NCBI GenBank assembly: GCA_037349105.1
Contig: JAYJMM010000105.1
Location: 372,001-436,000, forward strand
Reading direction: 5' to 3'
Origin: Limnomonas spitsbergensis
Taxonomy: Eukaryota > Chlorophyta > Chlorophyceae > Chlamydomonadales
Length of the DNA: 64,000 bases
Shown: piece by piece, positions 50,001 through 63,000 of the stretch
How the letters are laid out: each line of letters starts with the position of its first letter
Position numbering within the stretch: position 1 is the first letter of the stretch
Position numbers and translations under genes: made by a program
Notes under the pieces: model-generated
Database searches by the model: none
Seen by the model: the letters and a program-made list of their open reading frames with translations, nothing else
What the model was told of the DNA's origin: nothing

Positions 50001-50862
50001 CAATACAAATGATGCACAGGACCATGCCAATCAGGGAACTATGATCATACTTCCTCTGCTCATGCATCCATGCTTTATTGGTTACGGGCCAGTTTGACCT
50101 CGGTCATGTGGGGACATCGCATGGGCGTTGTGCATGGGCCCTAAATCTTCACTCTAACATGCTCGCATGGGGCATGAGTAGGTAGCTGACAAACATGGGC
50201 TGATGTGAAATCCCTCAGCTTTCCCGTCCCAAGACTCTTCATCGAAGTAACAAACCTGTCGAGCATGCGCTCCACGATAGCTGTCAGTCGGGGATCAATC
50301 TCTACCTCCTCCTTCTGCTCCACCTCCTTGACCCTCAGCTCAAAGTAACGATCCAGGGAGCGGGCTGCGATCAAGGGCAGACATGATGATCTCCCAACAT
50401 GACATCGGGGTCGGGTCACAAAGTTGTATACTTACAGACCAAGGTCTGCACATACTCCGACTCCTCGTTGACATTGAAAAGGGACCCCGAACCAAGCGCG
50501 TAGCTCAGCGCATCGTCTAATTCACCCAAATGGTAGAAGACCTGCGATCAAATGAGACTAAGATCGAGAGATCTTTCATCTACGCTATGTAGTCCAGGCC
50601 TGCTGACGTTATCCAAAAATTACGTCAGTTTAATTTGGTATGGTACCTTGGAGGCAACCAAGGCCGCAAGCTCTCGGTGAGAAAACTCATCATCCTCGTA
50701 CAGTGCCTCGACAGAGGCAATCGAGCCAGAAATCTGAAACCAGTACTCGTCAACAACCTTGTCGATGTTGATCAAAGCATATCGCTTTAAGTCGTCGTTC
50801 TGGCATGGCTCCGCCAGCATCGATAGGAGTCCAGCAGCACTAGATACATTGGAAGGACACAT
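41045..50862 (-). CDS. RPN2: 26S proteasome regulatory subunit RPN2 (PSMD1)
   Basis: Largest scaffold subunit of the 19S base, binding ATPases and ubiquitin receptors. Minus-strand exons: 50862-50647, 50541-50436, 50364-50256, 49911-49743, 49502-49368, 49079-49008, 48718-48477, 48053-47841, 47326-47121, 46818-46627, 45917-45785, 45235-45062, 44448-44340, 44139-44035, 43659-43520, 43178-43085, 42721-42653, 42425-42308, 41986-41791, 41255-41045; 3009 nt, 1002 aa, normal for the family. The N-terminus ([13 protein letters not shown]) and solenoid ([13 protein letters not shown]) are typical. Proteasome/cyclosome repeats run from about residue 455 to 760 ([61 protein letters not shown]). A charged Lys/Glu/Ala segment (about 830-905) precedes the C-terminal domain. 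The protein ends [10 protein letters not shown], preserving the PPEPFEY motif that docks RPN13. An in-frame TAA directly precedes the chosen ATG. Confidence 0.95.
44461..44932. repeat. 18-bp minisatellite, about 25 copies, in RPN2 intron 12
   Basis: The unit 'gcaagagggcaggctaag' with A/T and G/A variants is repeated without breaks, ending in two altered units containing 'actggccgg'. It lies just upstream, in transcript sense, of the acceptor of the exon at 44448-44340. Because the unit is a multiple of three and stop-free, it opens long frames on both strands, but it is intronic. Confidence 0.95.
45918..46050 (-). repeat. Two extra copies of an exon 5' edge with acceptor, in RPN2 intron 10
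   Basis: Read on the minus strand, the intron end carries two diverged copies of the start of exon 45917-45785, at about 46021-45985 and 45972-45935. Each is preceded by an acceptor-like 'ctgcactag' or 'gcccacag' and contains a 'gtgggcctagccctgacc'-like block, matching the true exon start that follows 'ctgcaccag'. Confidence 0.7.
47030..47135 (-). repeat. Triplicated splice-donor region at the RPN2 exon 9 / intron 9 border
   Basis: On the minus strand the exon end plus donor, 'tagggctgggtgagtg', occurs three times within about 100 bp. The first marks the exon ending at 47121 and two further copies lie inside the intron, separated by C-rich (G-rich in sense) spacers. All three retain the GTGAGTG donor. 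Confidence 0.75.
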
Positions 50863-51056
50863 TTATATGCAAGCGGTCGTAGGAGGAGGCCCTATGGCTT
50901 GAGCTGCTGTCATGCTTGAAACTAGCCTTACGTGATTCGCACTTTCGATCACACTACCACACTTTTCCATACAAACACAAGGGCTCTCCAAATAGATCTA
51001 TCGGCCTTTCCGACTAGGTGCCAGCGGATGCGTGAAATCATATTTTGCTTGAAAGC
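50863..51056. promoter_or_regulatory. Probable shared (bidirectional) promoter of RPN2 and the TBC gene
   Basis: Just 194 bp separate the divergent start codons at 50862 (-) and 51057 (+). No known proteasome-gene control element could be identified by eye. Evidence is arrangement only, and the start of the TBC gene is itself not certain. Confidence 0.4.
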
Positions 51057-54000
51057 ATGCATAATGCTCGGGATGAACTCAGTGACCTGCGCGAGCGATA
51101 TGCTGCGATTTGGGCTGATGAGGAAATCACTAGGTGCTCGGCCTGGCACTCCTTTCTTGCACAACACTCACATGACTTCTCCGCTCACGGCCAGGGTCAG
51201 CAGGCGTCAATGGAAGCATTGGCTGCATTAGGCATCGACATCGTAGTTGGCATCGTGCACTCGCAGCAGAGCCACCAGGAGGAGAGAGCTTACTTGGAGC
51301 TCCTGGTGCAAGCAGGATGCCCAGTGAGTGCTAATATTTGAAGAATTCTGCCAGGTTATACACATAACCAATCTGATGCCTGTCAGGGCAGGCATGCCGG
51401 TGAACCCGAAGCATGCAGTGAAGGATGAAAGCCCCCAACGCTTGTACCACGTGAAGCCTTGACATGCATCCTCCAATAGGCAGTGCATGCCATGTTAGCA
51501 GCTAGAAAATCCGGGCCTCGTGGGTCATGACGCATGTTGGAGTTAGGATTTTGCCTTCTCCACCACCTTTCCTGCCATCCTTCGGTTGCGAAGGACAAGT
51601 GCATGGCCCCTGCAACAGAGAACCTCAAGAAACAAATTTCAATATGATATTCATTTCCTGTGACTTCAGGCTGAAGGATATCTGGTGGGCATTAAAGTAC
51701 GCAAAATTTCAGGCAGCTAGTAGGTGCTCTCCACATCAGCCTGTGGTTTACAAAACATTGTGAATAGAGGACACTGGTTGCTCCTGTCATGACAAGGTTC
51801 TAAGTTGAACCAACTGCAGGTCATGGATAGCCTACAGTGCAAGGTCCGTTGTCAGAGCCTGGCGCGTCATGGAGGACACATTGGTGTGCAAGATGTTACC
51901 TTGGGCACCCGATGAACGACCCCTCTTGCTGCTGCTGCTGCTGCCTGCTGCTCAGGCCTCCATCCGCCCCACTGCCTGGCGTGCCTTTCTAGACATCTCG
52001 GTGCGCAAGATGAAGCACTACTACCGCGACCTGGTGGGACAAGTGCTGGGCGACCTGCAAGGTGCGCGCAAGGGTGGGGGGGGCACTGTCTTCGTATCTG
52101 GAGCCCCACCAGGGGTGTTTGAAAGAGGGGGGTATATTGTGCACAGAGAAAACATCAAAAATGAAGAGGGGGGCAGACCAGGGTGAATGCCCCTGCTATG
52201 AAAACAACCTCTTGCTCCTGCACTGGCATGCTATATGCGGCAAAAGGGGGCAATACAGCCTGTCGTAGAGCCATGCATCTTCCATGCACCAGCTATTCAG
52301 TGGCATATGATGCTGGAACAGGGTACGCTTCAAATCAAGTTGGACTGTTGATGGATTGATTGAACCACCTGGAGGTGGCTACGACATTGGGATTCAGTTG
52401 CCCTGTCCATACCTGGCAGAGTGGATGACTTGCATAATGTTTAGTTGCCTAGGGCCAACGTGTCCACCCACAGGCCTTTTGCAGAGTTAACCTGTCCCAA
52501 AGCTGCTGATATGCCTCCCCTCTGTATCTGTGATAGCGGCGGCTCATCCACCCAACGGTAGTTTTCGAAAGGGTTGCGCAGTGCGGACAGGAATGACTGA
52601 GAATGTGTAGCCGCCCTTGTCCCTGACCCCCAAACCCTCTGCCTCCCTAGGGCACGGCCAGGAGCAGCTGAGCCAGGAGGAGATACGTCACCAGGTGGAG
52701 CTAACCTTGGCTGCGCTGGACCAGCTGGACGGAGTGCCTGCAGCCGCCCCTGACCAGGCAACAGAGGGAAGCAGCAGTGGCGGCGGCGGCACCATGGTAC
52801 CTGGGCCCTCATGGGCCAGTCATGGTCGCATCTGGCTGCAGCAGATCGAGAAGGACTTGCCGCGCACATTCCCTCAGCAGCCGGCCGGCGCGCCACCGCA
52901 CCCCTTGACTGGGTCGCGGCTCAAGCCTGTGCTGCGCAGGATCCTGGCTGCGTATGCCCTCCGGAATCCCACTGTGGGCTACTGCCAGGGCCTCAACTTC
53001 CTGGCTGGGTGCCTGCTGCTGTCGGGCATGGAGGAGGAGGATGCCTTCTACTGCCTGTGCACGCTGGTGAGAGGAAGGGAGGGGAGGCAGGACGGGGGAA
53101 GGGGATCAGGGCAGGAGGGGGGCTGGAGGGATCAGGGGAGGAGGGAATAGTGGGAAGGGGATCAAAGGGATCAGGGGAGGAGGGGTGAGAGGGAAGGGCA
53201 TCAGAGGGAGGAGGGGACTAGAGGGATAAGGGGGAAGGGGATCAGAGGGAGTAGGGGATGAGGGGGAAGGGGATCAGAGGGAGTAGGGGGGGAGGGGGAA
53301 GGGGGTCAGAGGGAGTAGGGGATGAGGGGAAAGGGGATCAGAGGGAGTAGGGTATGAGGGGGAAGGGGATCAGAGGGAGTAGGGGGGGAGGGGGAAGGGG
53401 GTCAGAGGGAGTAGGGGATGAGGGGGAAGGGGATCAGAGGGAGTAGGGGATGAGGGGGAAAAGGATTCGAGGGAGTAGGGGGGGAGGGGGAAGGGGATCA
53501 GTGGGAGTAGGGGGGGAGGGGGAAGGGGATCAGAGGGAGTAGGGGATGAGGGGGAAGGGGATCTGAGGGAGTAGGGGATGAGGGGAAGGGGATCCAAATG
53601 GAGTAGGCGGTGAGGGGGAAGAAGATGAGAGGGAGTTGGGGATGGGGGGGAAGGGGATCAGAGGGAGTAGGGGGTGAGGGGGAAGAAGATGAGGGATGTT
53701 CCTTCTTCAGATGTTCCTTCTTCATGTTTGCACTGCAAGGCCGTTTCAGAGAAAGCGAATCAGTGGATGTGTAGATTATGATGGTGCAGAAACTCAACAG
53801 GGCCGTTGCTGGTGCAGGTGGAGGACATGCTTCAAGGCAACTTCTCGTCAGATATGATGGCGACACAGGTGGGTAGCTAACAGCTGCGTTAGGAGCCTGA
53901 AGTAGGGGGTGGATTGCCACGGCTTGCAGCTGCGCGAGGAGCTGGCAGTAGGTGGCGGCCTGCCACGAGCCCGCTCAACTGACTGGCCCTTGCAAAGAAG

Positions 54001-57000
54001 GCTGTCGGGTGGAGGTATAGGCGCTGCGACCGCAATCGATTGCCTGGCAGAGGGGCAGAGGGATATCTGTGCACACTGCACACTGCACAGTCATGATGTG
54101 TGGCACTAGCATTCTCGTCGTTTTGGAGCTGATGTCCGGACTGTTGTGCTCACAGATCCTATGTACCTTCAGCGCACCTTAGATGTAAAAGCTGAAAATT
54201 GCGATAGTATTAGATAACAGAAGTCAGCTGGAGCCTTGGCATTTGATGTGCCATGTACAGCGATAACCTGATGCCCATGCCCCTGCTGGCATATATACCC
54301 ACTTTGTGAGCCAGGTGGGCTACTGGGCGTGCCTGTTGTTTGACTCGTTCCTGTGCCCCTTGATCTCCCGGTAGGTGGACACCAGGGTCTTCTGCCATCT
54401 TGTGGAGGCTGAGTTCCCGCAGGTGATGTGCTGACACACAGAGGGGGGACCAACCCTCTGCAACGAGTCAATGACAGCACTTGATGCTGGAATGGGGGGA
54501 TCATGACATGTAGGGGGGCTGGGCGGGTGTGTGTGGGGGGGGGGCATGACAAGGTGGGGGGCACCATGGCAGCAGGTGAATAATTGCTAAAAGTGTGTTT
54601 GGTTTTTTGTTGATATAGCTGTCCCTGCTGTACTGTAGATTTTCTTTGCCTTCTCTCATAGTTAACGTTTTTTGAATTGAAGAATCTATACATCTACTCA
54701 TTATCCGCTATTTATCGATTGTTAACGCCAGATTCAGTCAGAAAATACGAGTTTTGGTCGAAAGTTTGCTCTGAGGACAGCATTAAAATGAATCATATTT
54801 TCAAATCTAGGGAATAGGGAAGGCAACTCAAATCTACGGTGTTGCATCCATCTGTGATGATTGCACTTCAATACAATGCTGGTGCACCACTGGTGTCATT
54901 CATCACCGCAGACAGCGACGCCTGCTGCTAGGGCCATGACCAGGTGCTTTGAATATTTTCCACCAAAAGGGCACCCATTCAATTATGTTGTCTCCCAGCA
55001 CCGAATCGTCATCCAAGCAGGGTGGCCCACAAGCTTGGAGCACAGGGCTAGCCATCTGTGCGGTGTGGTATTGTTCCACCCCTTGTCTCTCTCCATGCCC
55101 CTCTCCATGCCCTCCTGCATGCCGCTCCCCCCATTGCAGGTTATGAAGCACCTGGAGGGACTTGGAGCCGACATATCGTGTGTGTTTGTCCAGTGGTGAG
55201 TGACCTTGCTGATCTGCTCTTCAGGCGGACAAGGTCAGGCGGGTCACCTGGATTAGATTAGGGATCTGTCACCCGGATCAGACAATCAAGGATGTGTGAT
55301 CAGCATGAACGCGTCTGCCTGACATGCCTGGCTAGTGAGGCACCGGCACGGGGACTACTGGAGGGACAGAAGATCTGAGACCAGGCAGAGGGGAATGATG
55401 ATAAATAGGGAGCAAATAGCAGGATGGCAGTTTCGAATTCGAGATAGATAAGAGGGCCTTAGCCAAGTCCAGTTTGGTCCTACCTTCTTGCTGTGCCGAA
55501 CCCTCTCTGGCTAGGTTCCCATACAATTTATGGTGCTTCCTACGCCCTGCCTAAGAAGTCGCAGAGCCAACCAGAGGTCATGACAGCAGTTGTCTCTCCC
55601 TCCCCTTCGCACCCTCCTCATCACTTGCTGCAGGTTCCTTTGCATCTTCGTCAACTTCCTGCCCCACGAGACTTGCCTGCGCGTGTGGGACGTTTTGTTT
55701 TACAAGCGCTCAAGTGCAGTGCTCTTTCAGGTGATGCGTCATGGTAGGAAAAAGGTGGACTATTTATTGGGGAATACATCATCCAACCAGGAAGGGCTGG
55801 GGAGATGTTGGGTCATAGACACCAAGCCTGAGTTTACGGTGAGGCTTTCGTTTTTGTAATACACCCCTCAGATTTCCTTTTGATGCCAGTCCTTCAATCT
55901 AACTTCTATGTTATGAAATGCATGAGACGGGCTTTGTGTGCATACTGTACGCACGGTCTTTCTGTTTATTTTTTCGGATATTGCAATCGAGTCTTACCTT
56001 GGGTTGGGGTCAGAGAGCAGGCTGACTGCATTCACCTCATGCAGAACTCTGCCCTTCTCAGAGGCTCATTTGGTGGAGTGTTGCTCTTACGGGAGGCTAC
56101 CTAGCCCACGCGCAAGGGCACATCCACAGGTGTTTCGTTGTGATTGATGTGACATAAATTATATCCCAAAGGAAGCTGAGCTGGTATCTCTCTCTGCCCT
56201 CTCAACGGCCTTGATGCCACGCCTGCTGCCCCTCTGTCCCTCTGTCCCTCCTGGCCCATGTCCCCAGCTTGTGCTCGACCTCCTGTCCTTGCCCCCCTTG
56301 TTGCCCCCCACAGGTTGCACTAGCCATGGTGGAGATCTACAGCCCCGCTCTGCTGGCGACAGGCGATGAAATCGATGCTTTCCAGGTGAGGCTAGATGGG
56401 TCATTATTGGCATCTTATGGGGCTGGGCTGTTGACCGTGATCCTATCAGTGCTGGCTTGGGTGACAAGCAAGGGGAGGGCCAGGGTGAGGACGAGGGGTG
56501 TGAGTTGTTTACCTGCGTGGGAAGGAGTATGCTGTCCAAACCTGGTAAGAGGTGAAGGTGAAGAGGAGGTTGGTTGCTTTGCGGGCCAAGGAGCGTGGTG
56601 GCAGATGCAAGAAACTTGGTCAGGAAAGGGATTTGGGTGCAAGCTGCCATGGGTTAACTTGCTGGTGCTGGGATGGGCGGTGGCATCCACAGGCTCCACA
56701 TAGGCCATCAATTGCTTTGGGCGTCTGCACGGGGACTGAGCAGCATGTAGCATGTGCCTGCCAGCTTACCCTTCAATTGGATATGCAGGTCTTAAGACGC
56801 ACATGCGTGCAGTGCTGCAGTGGACATGTACCGTATGGATGTTTAAAGTTCCTCACGCAATCCTGCTTTGTACCGGGCCATGTTTCATCCGACACGCCTC
56901 ATCCCAGACTACTGCAAAGAATATGAATTGGACCATGCTTGTAAGGCGGTCCTTTGCAGCTGCAGGCCCCAAACTTGTCATGTGCCAACTGAGAGCAGGC

Positions 57001-60000
57001 TGCATTGGAATTTGATTCGTTTACCTCGCCTCCCTTGTTCCCTTGTTCCCCCAGGTGGTTCAGAGCATGGCCCCCCTGACCTTTGACAGCAGCCGCCTGG
57101 TCTCCACGGCCTGTAGCAACTTCAAGCATGTGAATGACAAGCTGGTGAGACTGTGAAGGTGTGATGAATCCAGGTGTGATGGTGTGACTTGAAGGCATTC
57201 TGCTGGATTCTACAAGCAGTACAATCCCTTCATTCTGGGGGTCGGAGTGTGTATCGGGACTTGCTTAGCTCTTTCAGTTTCCCCCCGCCAATCTGCATGG
57301 TGACTGCTTTTATGGACTCAGTGCTGCTGGCTCAGCTGCGTTCCTGCTGTCTGTGAGTCAGAGTAAGGAGTGGGGCTCCGATGGAGAAGGATCCATACTT
57401 CCATTACGCCCTTATTCGGCGACTCCCTCTGGTCCTGCCCTTGATGACCCCTCTCCTCTCTGGGTGCCTCCTCCGCCCTGTACTGCTGCATCGTCTCAGC
57501 TCACCTCCTTGCGGGCTCAATGCACCAAGACAGTCCGAGAGGAGATTAGGGCCGCCACCGCTGCTGAGGCGGCAGCTAACCTGCCGGCAGGACTTCAGCC
57601 GCCTCCCGCAGTGGAGGGTGGCCTAGGGGGGAAGATGTCCATGATGAAGAAGCTCTTCCAACGGCTGGAGAAGGGCGCAGCGGAGGTCGGTCAGAAGGTG
57701 ATGATTGCCAGTGTTTATTTGTTTGTGTGTCAGAGCACGTATGGGGGGCCACCGTGCGGCCATGACTGGGCCGATTGGGACCAAACCTTGACCGGCCTAT
57801 GGCCGGTGGCCCTAGGAGTAGGGCTTGCTGCATCAGGCCTCCACGGCCGTTGGCCGTGGTATGGCTAAATGTAGCTGAAGCAAGAGTAACCAGTGATGAT
57901 TGCCCAGGAAGAGGGGAGGGTGAAGAATGCCCAGGAGGGAGGCAGGCTTTGCATGAACGCTCCGGCACCAGCTGTCATGTTCATGGCATGCCTTGACGAT
58001 GGACATGGGAGTACGTTAACCCTTGTCATGTTTTGGTATGCCTTGGGCGGGATATCATTTACTTTAACCTGATACGGTACTTAAAGTGTAATGTGGTTCT
58101 ATTAAGTCAAGGGAGCGAACAAAACATATTGCAAAGTAGACGTCAATTAATAGTCCAGAAATGGAGTGGGGAGCAGAGGCAATGTGGGGTAGGCTGCCTT
58201 AAGAGACATGTTTTGAGGCACGCAGTTCTATTGGTACTTAATTGTGTTGATGCATCCACCCTTATGCCTAGTTCTTGCGTGTAAATTAGAAGAAAGAGGA
58301 CAGGAAATCGTCCAACGACTTTCAGCTGACAGAACAAATTGGCCTCCTCCTTGGCTCCTTGTCCCTCTGCTAGCCCTTCAGAATGTATGGAAATTGGAAA
58401 GTATGGAAGCTCTGAAACTCACGTAGTTGTTTTAATCATGGTATTTTCTAAGTTTAGGCATCACGGCATTAGGCTTCAAAAAATGCAAACAGAAAGTAGC
58501 TGCCCCCCGTCCCTGTCATTGGCCACCAGGTGCTGGCGGTGGCGCGGGAAGGAAGCTCGGAGGACCTGGAGTGCCGCCAGGTAGCGTCGAAGGCTGGGTC
58601 TCCAGGGGGCCCCAGCAGCCCTCGCTGGAGCTCCTCGCAGATCACGGGACAGGAGGCGGTCGCTGCTGCGGCCACGACCTCCGCGCCTAGGAATATTCCT
58701 GGCCAAGCCAGTGTTAACAGCGGCGGTGGCGGTTCCGACACCTACCACGACCTGCTTCATTCTGACCTCCTTTTCTCCCAGGGACACCAGGTGAGCGTGA
58801 CGCTCACTGTCACGCCTTTACCTTCCCTGTCGGCTGTCGCTGCCTTGCTCCTCTCTAACATCTGGCATTGCTGGTGTGCCTGCCTGTCTGGAAGGCAATA
58901 CTCCTTCCCTTACTCCTTCACTCATTTAAGCAAAGCAGCCGTACATGTCACGCTTTCACAATCATCTGAACCCCACACAAAACGAGTATAATATGGTTTA
59001 ATCGTAATCGGAACAAGGGTTCGCGCACCGCCCTGATACCAGTACTATTCCTTTGATCGGTGGCTTAGAATATAATTATGTAACGCAGGATCCACACGAA
59101 TAATAAACCATCTGTGCAGCGCTTAGACTCGCAACGCAACACTATCAAAAGCCTTTGTTTAAGGCCTGACTGAACCACCTCATGGTGTAACTCCCCGATG
59201 TTACTCCAGGGCCTGGAAGGTTCTCTGTCAGCAGGCCTTCATGCAGATAAAGCCATGTGCCTGCATATGGGCAGATTTAGCTGACGGAGGGTGGTGTAAT
59301 AGGCCCCTATTCCTCCTGAGGACCCCCCAATTTCCCCTGAGAAACACCATGCCCACCAGGGAGCAATAGGCATTATTCTGTCTGGCCTGTGGCCTGTGCC
59401 GTTGACAGGAGGGCTTGTACTGGCCAGACATTTTTTGTAAGAATGCCACTCAAACCCGGAATATGCTTTTCTGTGAGGACCCAGGGTGTTTACCTGCCGT
59501 ACTGGCCCGCCTGCCATGTGGATGAATATATATAAGTTGGAACTAATATACCGGTACTGTGGATGTGCTTCACCTTCCTTCAGAATTAATGTTATTTGTG
59601 GTGAGGGTACGATGAAATGTGAATAGAAAGTTTCATCGCAATCTTTTGCCTTGAGGCAGGTAATCTTTTGCCTTGAGGCAGGTAACGGTATGAAAAGAAA
59701 CGACTTCCTGTACCCAAGGGAAGGCAAGTCAATTATACGATAAATAAGGTTATTAATGGTTTTTCCTCTCCCTGCTCTTTCAATGTTCCCACCCCAACAG
59801 GACCTGATAGCGCTATCACCACCAGATGGCACTATTCCAGACATCGACGATCTGCTGTTTGCACATAACTCAATGAAAGTGAGCATCCGTTGATTGATCG
59901 GACAGACCTCAATGAATCTGAGTACCTGCTGATTGTGCAGAGCTCAACAGAATTGGGGACCATCTAGCAGACCTGCTGGATTGTGAATTGATTTTGTCTG

Positions 60001-63000
60001 TCTTGATGACCTGCAGTTACGCACATAGCCATTGGTCAGAAAGCATGAGCAAAGTTAGTGTCTCGCTGCCTTTTGCATCGTTCACGTGTTTGCATCATGC
60101 CTGTTAACGGTGCGGCTGTGTCATATTTCGACCTAAGCTGCTCTGCTCCCGTAGCTCTCACGTAATGATGCGTAAGCATTCCCTTCCCTTACTTTGCCTT
60201 ACATACCTAATGGACCACCCGTTTCCACTCGAGCAGAGGGCTGATGCCTCTGGCAATGATGTCGACACGTGCAATGCCGAGGAGGAGGAGTGTGGGGGAG
60301 GCAGTGACGGAGGCAGGTCAGCAGACAGGCCGCAGGATCCCTCATGTAACCTCGGTGAGGAGGAAGGTGCAACTGCTGATGGCGCCAACGCTGGCCGGTC
60401 TGACAGCACCCATCCCTGGTCCTCCTCTGAAAGGACCAATGGTGTCGCGGTGCAGCCTCTGGATGAAGGAGATGTGGCAGGTGCCGCAGCAGCAGCAGGC
60501 GATGCAGGGGCTGCCGGGGGAGCATCCTTCATGAGGCCCCGCCCTAAGCTGACTTCAGCTGCCCAGCTGGCCTTGGAGATTGCAATGGCTCCCTGGAACA
60601 TGACGGGTGGCAACACACCATCGCGGCAGGTGGGTGGATGTCACGAGGCTGTGTCGATGGACGTTTTTTCTCTGCCTGTTCACATGTCGGTGCATGGACT
60701 CAAGGGGTATGGTTTGTCCACAGAGCTAGGGAATGGCTCACATGAGCTTGCAGTGCTTTAGGGACCCTCAGCACTAGTGGTGCCATTTTTTGTTAAGGGT
60801 TTCGAATTTAATTCTGCACACGTCACCCGATGGTGTCCTGAACTACTTTGACTGGCATGTGCTTGTTGAGACAGGACTCGGTGAGCCCGGCTTACCCTTT
60901 TGCCACGTCATCCTCTGGCGTGGACATTCCCTTCCTTGGCCGTGAGGTGAGGGCGGGGGACATTCCGGCAGTGCACAGCGGCAATGCCACAATAGCTTCC
61001 AGGGCATGGCTGATTTTATTGCTGTTTCCTAGTTGTCCCCTTGTACAATTTGTGTACTTGCTGACATTGTTTACTCAGCTCAGCATCTCACAACAAGTCA
61101 ACAATCCATAACTATCTGGGGGTTACCGCTCACAGATAGATGGCTGAGAAACCCCTTTTGACAGAGATGTGGCCCAACCCTTATGAAGCAGTCATGCAAG
61201 GTGATTGTGGTCCCTGGCAAACACTTATTGAAGCAAGGATTCACGTGATAAATTCACGTACCACGTGCTCAGGAAACAAACAAATATGTATGCAGGGTAC
61301 AGTAGCAGCGACGACAGCTTTGCTCGACGGCTCCCCCAGTCTCAGTGAGGCTCACAGCTGTAGGGACGACTGGATCAGCATCACCATGCCGGCTGGGCGG
61401 GCGGCATCATGTGCACCGCCGGTAGCGGTGACAGGACTAGAAGCAATAGGGGCGGGAGCAGGGGCGGGGACGAAAGCCAGCCTCAATGTGCCCTCTCTCC
61501 CCAGCACTGCTGGTGCTCCTGCTGCTGGTGGCACTGCTGCTGCTGCTGCTGCTGCTGCTACTATTGCTGCTGGTGTTTTCCGATCCAGTGCAAGTAGCGG
61601 GGGCATACCTGGCTTCGGCAGCGGTGGAGGCGTTGCCAGGGCCTCGCAGCCCTTTGGCGAGGAAGGCTTTCAAGCAGCGGTGGAAGAGCTGAGTGAGCAG
61701 TGAGTGCAAAGATGAACTGCAAACCCTTCACTCGGACCCATTATCGTGTAACCCAGTAAACCCACACCCTCCGCCCTGTGGGTGTCGCGGGCGGGGCAGT
61801 GGGGCAAGGGGGGGGGGAAGCGCCCTTGTGTGGCTCAGTGCTATGTTGGGACAGTGTGAGGCTCTCCGTTGCGCCTGGGGAGGAATGCGGCCATCTCGAC
61901 AGACTCTGCTTATGCAGCCTTCAACCCCCGCTGCCCTCCTCCCCGTTGCTTGTCGCCCAGGCTCGGTCTTCACGAGGTTTTGAACCATCGCAACGTCCTA
62001 GACCGGCAGGTCCAGGGCCTGAAAGACAGTGATGGCATCGGACAGGCTCAGAGTGCCATTGAGCGGCTTTCGACACTGCAGCTGGCCATGGTGGCTATGG
62101 GGAGCGGGCGGCAGGTTGCGGCCATGTCTGAGGCTGCTGAGGGTGATGAAGAGTGGGTGGAGGGCTGGCAGGGATGCACTTAGGAGAGTTCAGGATAAAA
62201 GGATTTTGGTTCAGAGGCCGTGAGGCATTAGCTGAGTCTATGGCTGTCATGGGACCGCTTCTGTAGCCCGGTACTCCAACCGTGGACCTCAGCCTCAAAT
62301 ACAAATCCCGCAAATGCCGGTTCCGGTTTATAAATGTACTCATTGATCATGGGCTTGGATGAGGGTGTTTTTTTTCCTTTGCGAGCCTAATCACTATTTT
62401 GTGTAATGAACACTTACCATGCCTGCCTCGCCTAGATCCTCGTCCGTGGAGGAGAGCACATTGACTCGTCTGGGCTCGTCCCCAACGTCCGCGGCACGCC
62501 AGTTGCAACATCTACTTTTGTCCCTGGCTGACCTGCAGCGAGATGTGAGGAGCTGTCAGCAGCATCAGCAGGACAGCATGTCAACCCTAGAACAATATCA
62601 GGTGCGTTTCCGCAGGTGGAGATATAGGAGTGGGATTCAAGCCCATGGGGCACTGACCGAGTCATGGAATGCCCATTGCCTGGGCATTGCCAAGCGTGAA
62701 AGAAAGAAATGGTGTTCTGATAGATTTAGTCATTGCCCGTGGTAAAGCTTAATCCCTCTATTTACGCGCAGGGGGGGCGGTATTTTCATTATTCCATTTA
62801 ATTCCCAAGATGTGTATGAGCTGAATGCTGGCGCCTTATGGCTGGATGGATCAAGCTAATTAAGCTAATTGCTTGTTCACTGGCACCGTATTTGTCTCGA
62901 CGCCGTACCGGTAGCGGTGAAGTACCGCCACTGGTGCTGTATATTTATTAAGCGGTACTTGCTTGCATGTTCCTGAGAGCATGCTGCTGGCTACCGTTTT

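Noticed and set aside
62490..62601. Alternative acceptor after 'gacctgcag' for TBC exon 17, in phase 0
   Set aside because: It would drop a Leu-rich coiled-coil segment that reads as real coding sequence; starting at 62436 with the donor at 62153 keeps phase and the heptad pattern.
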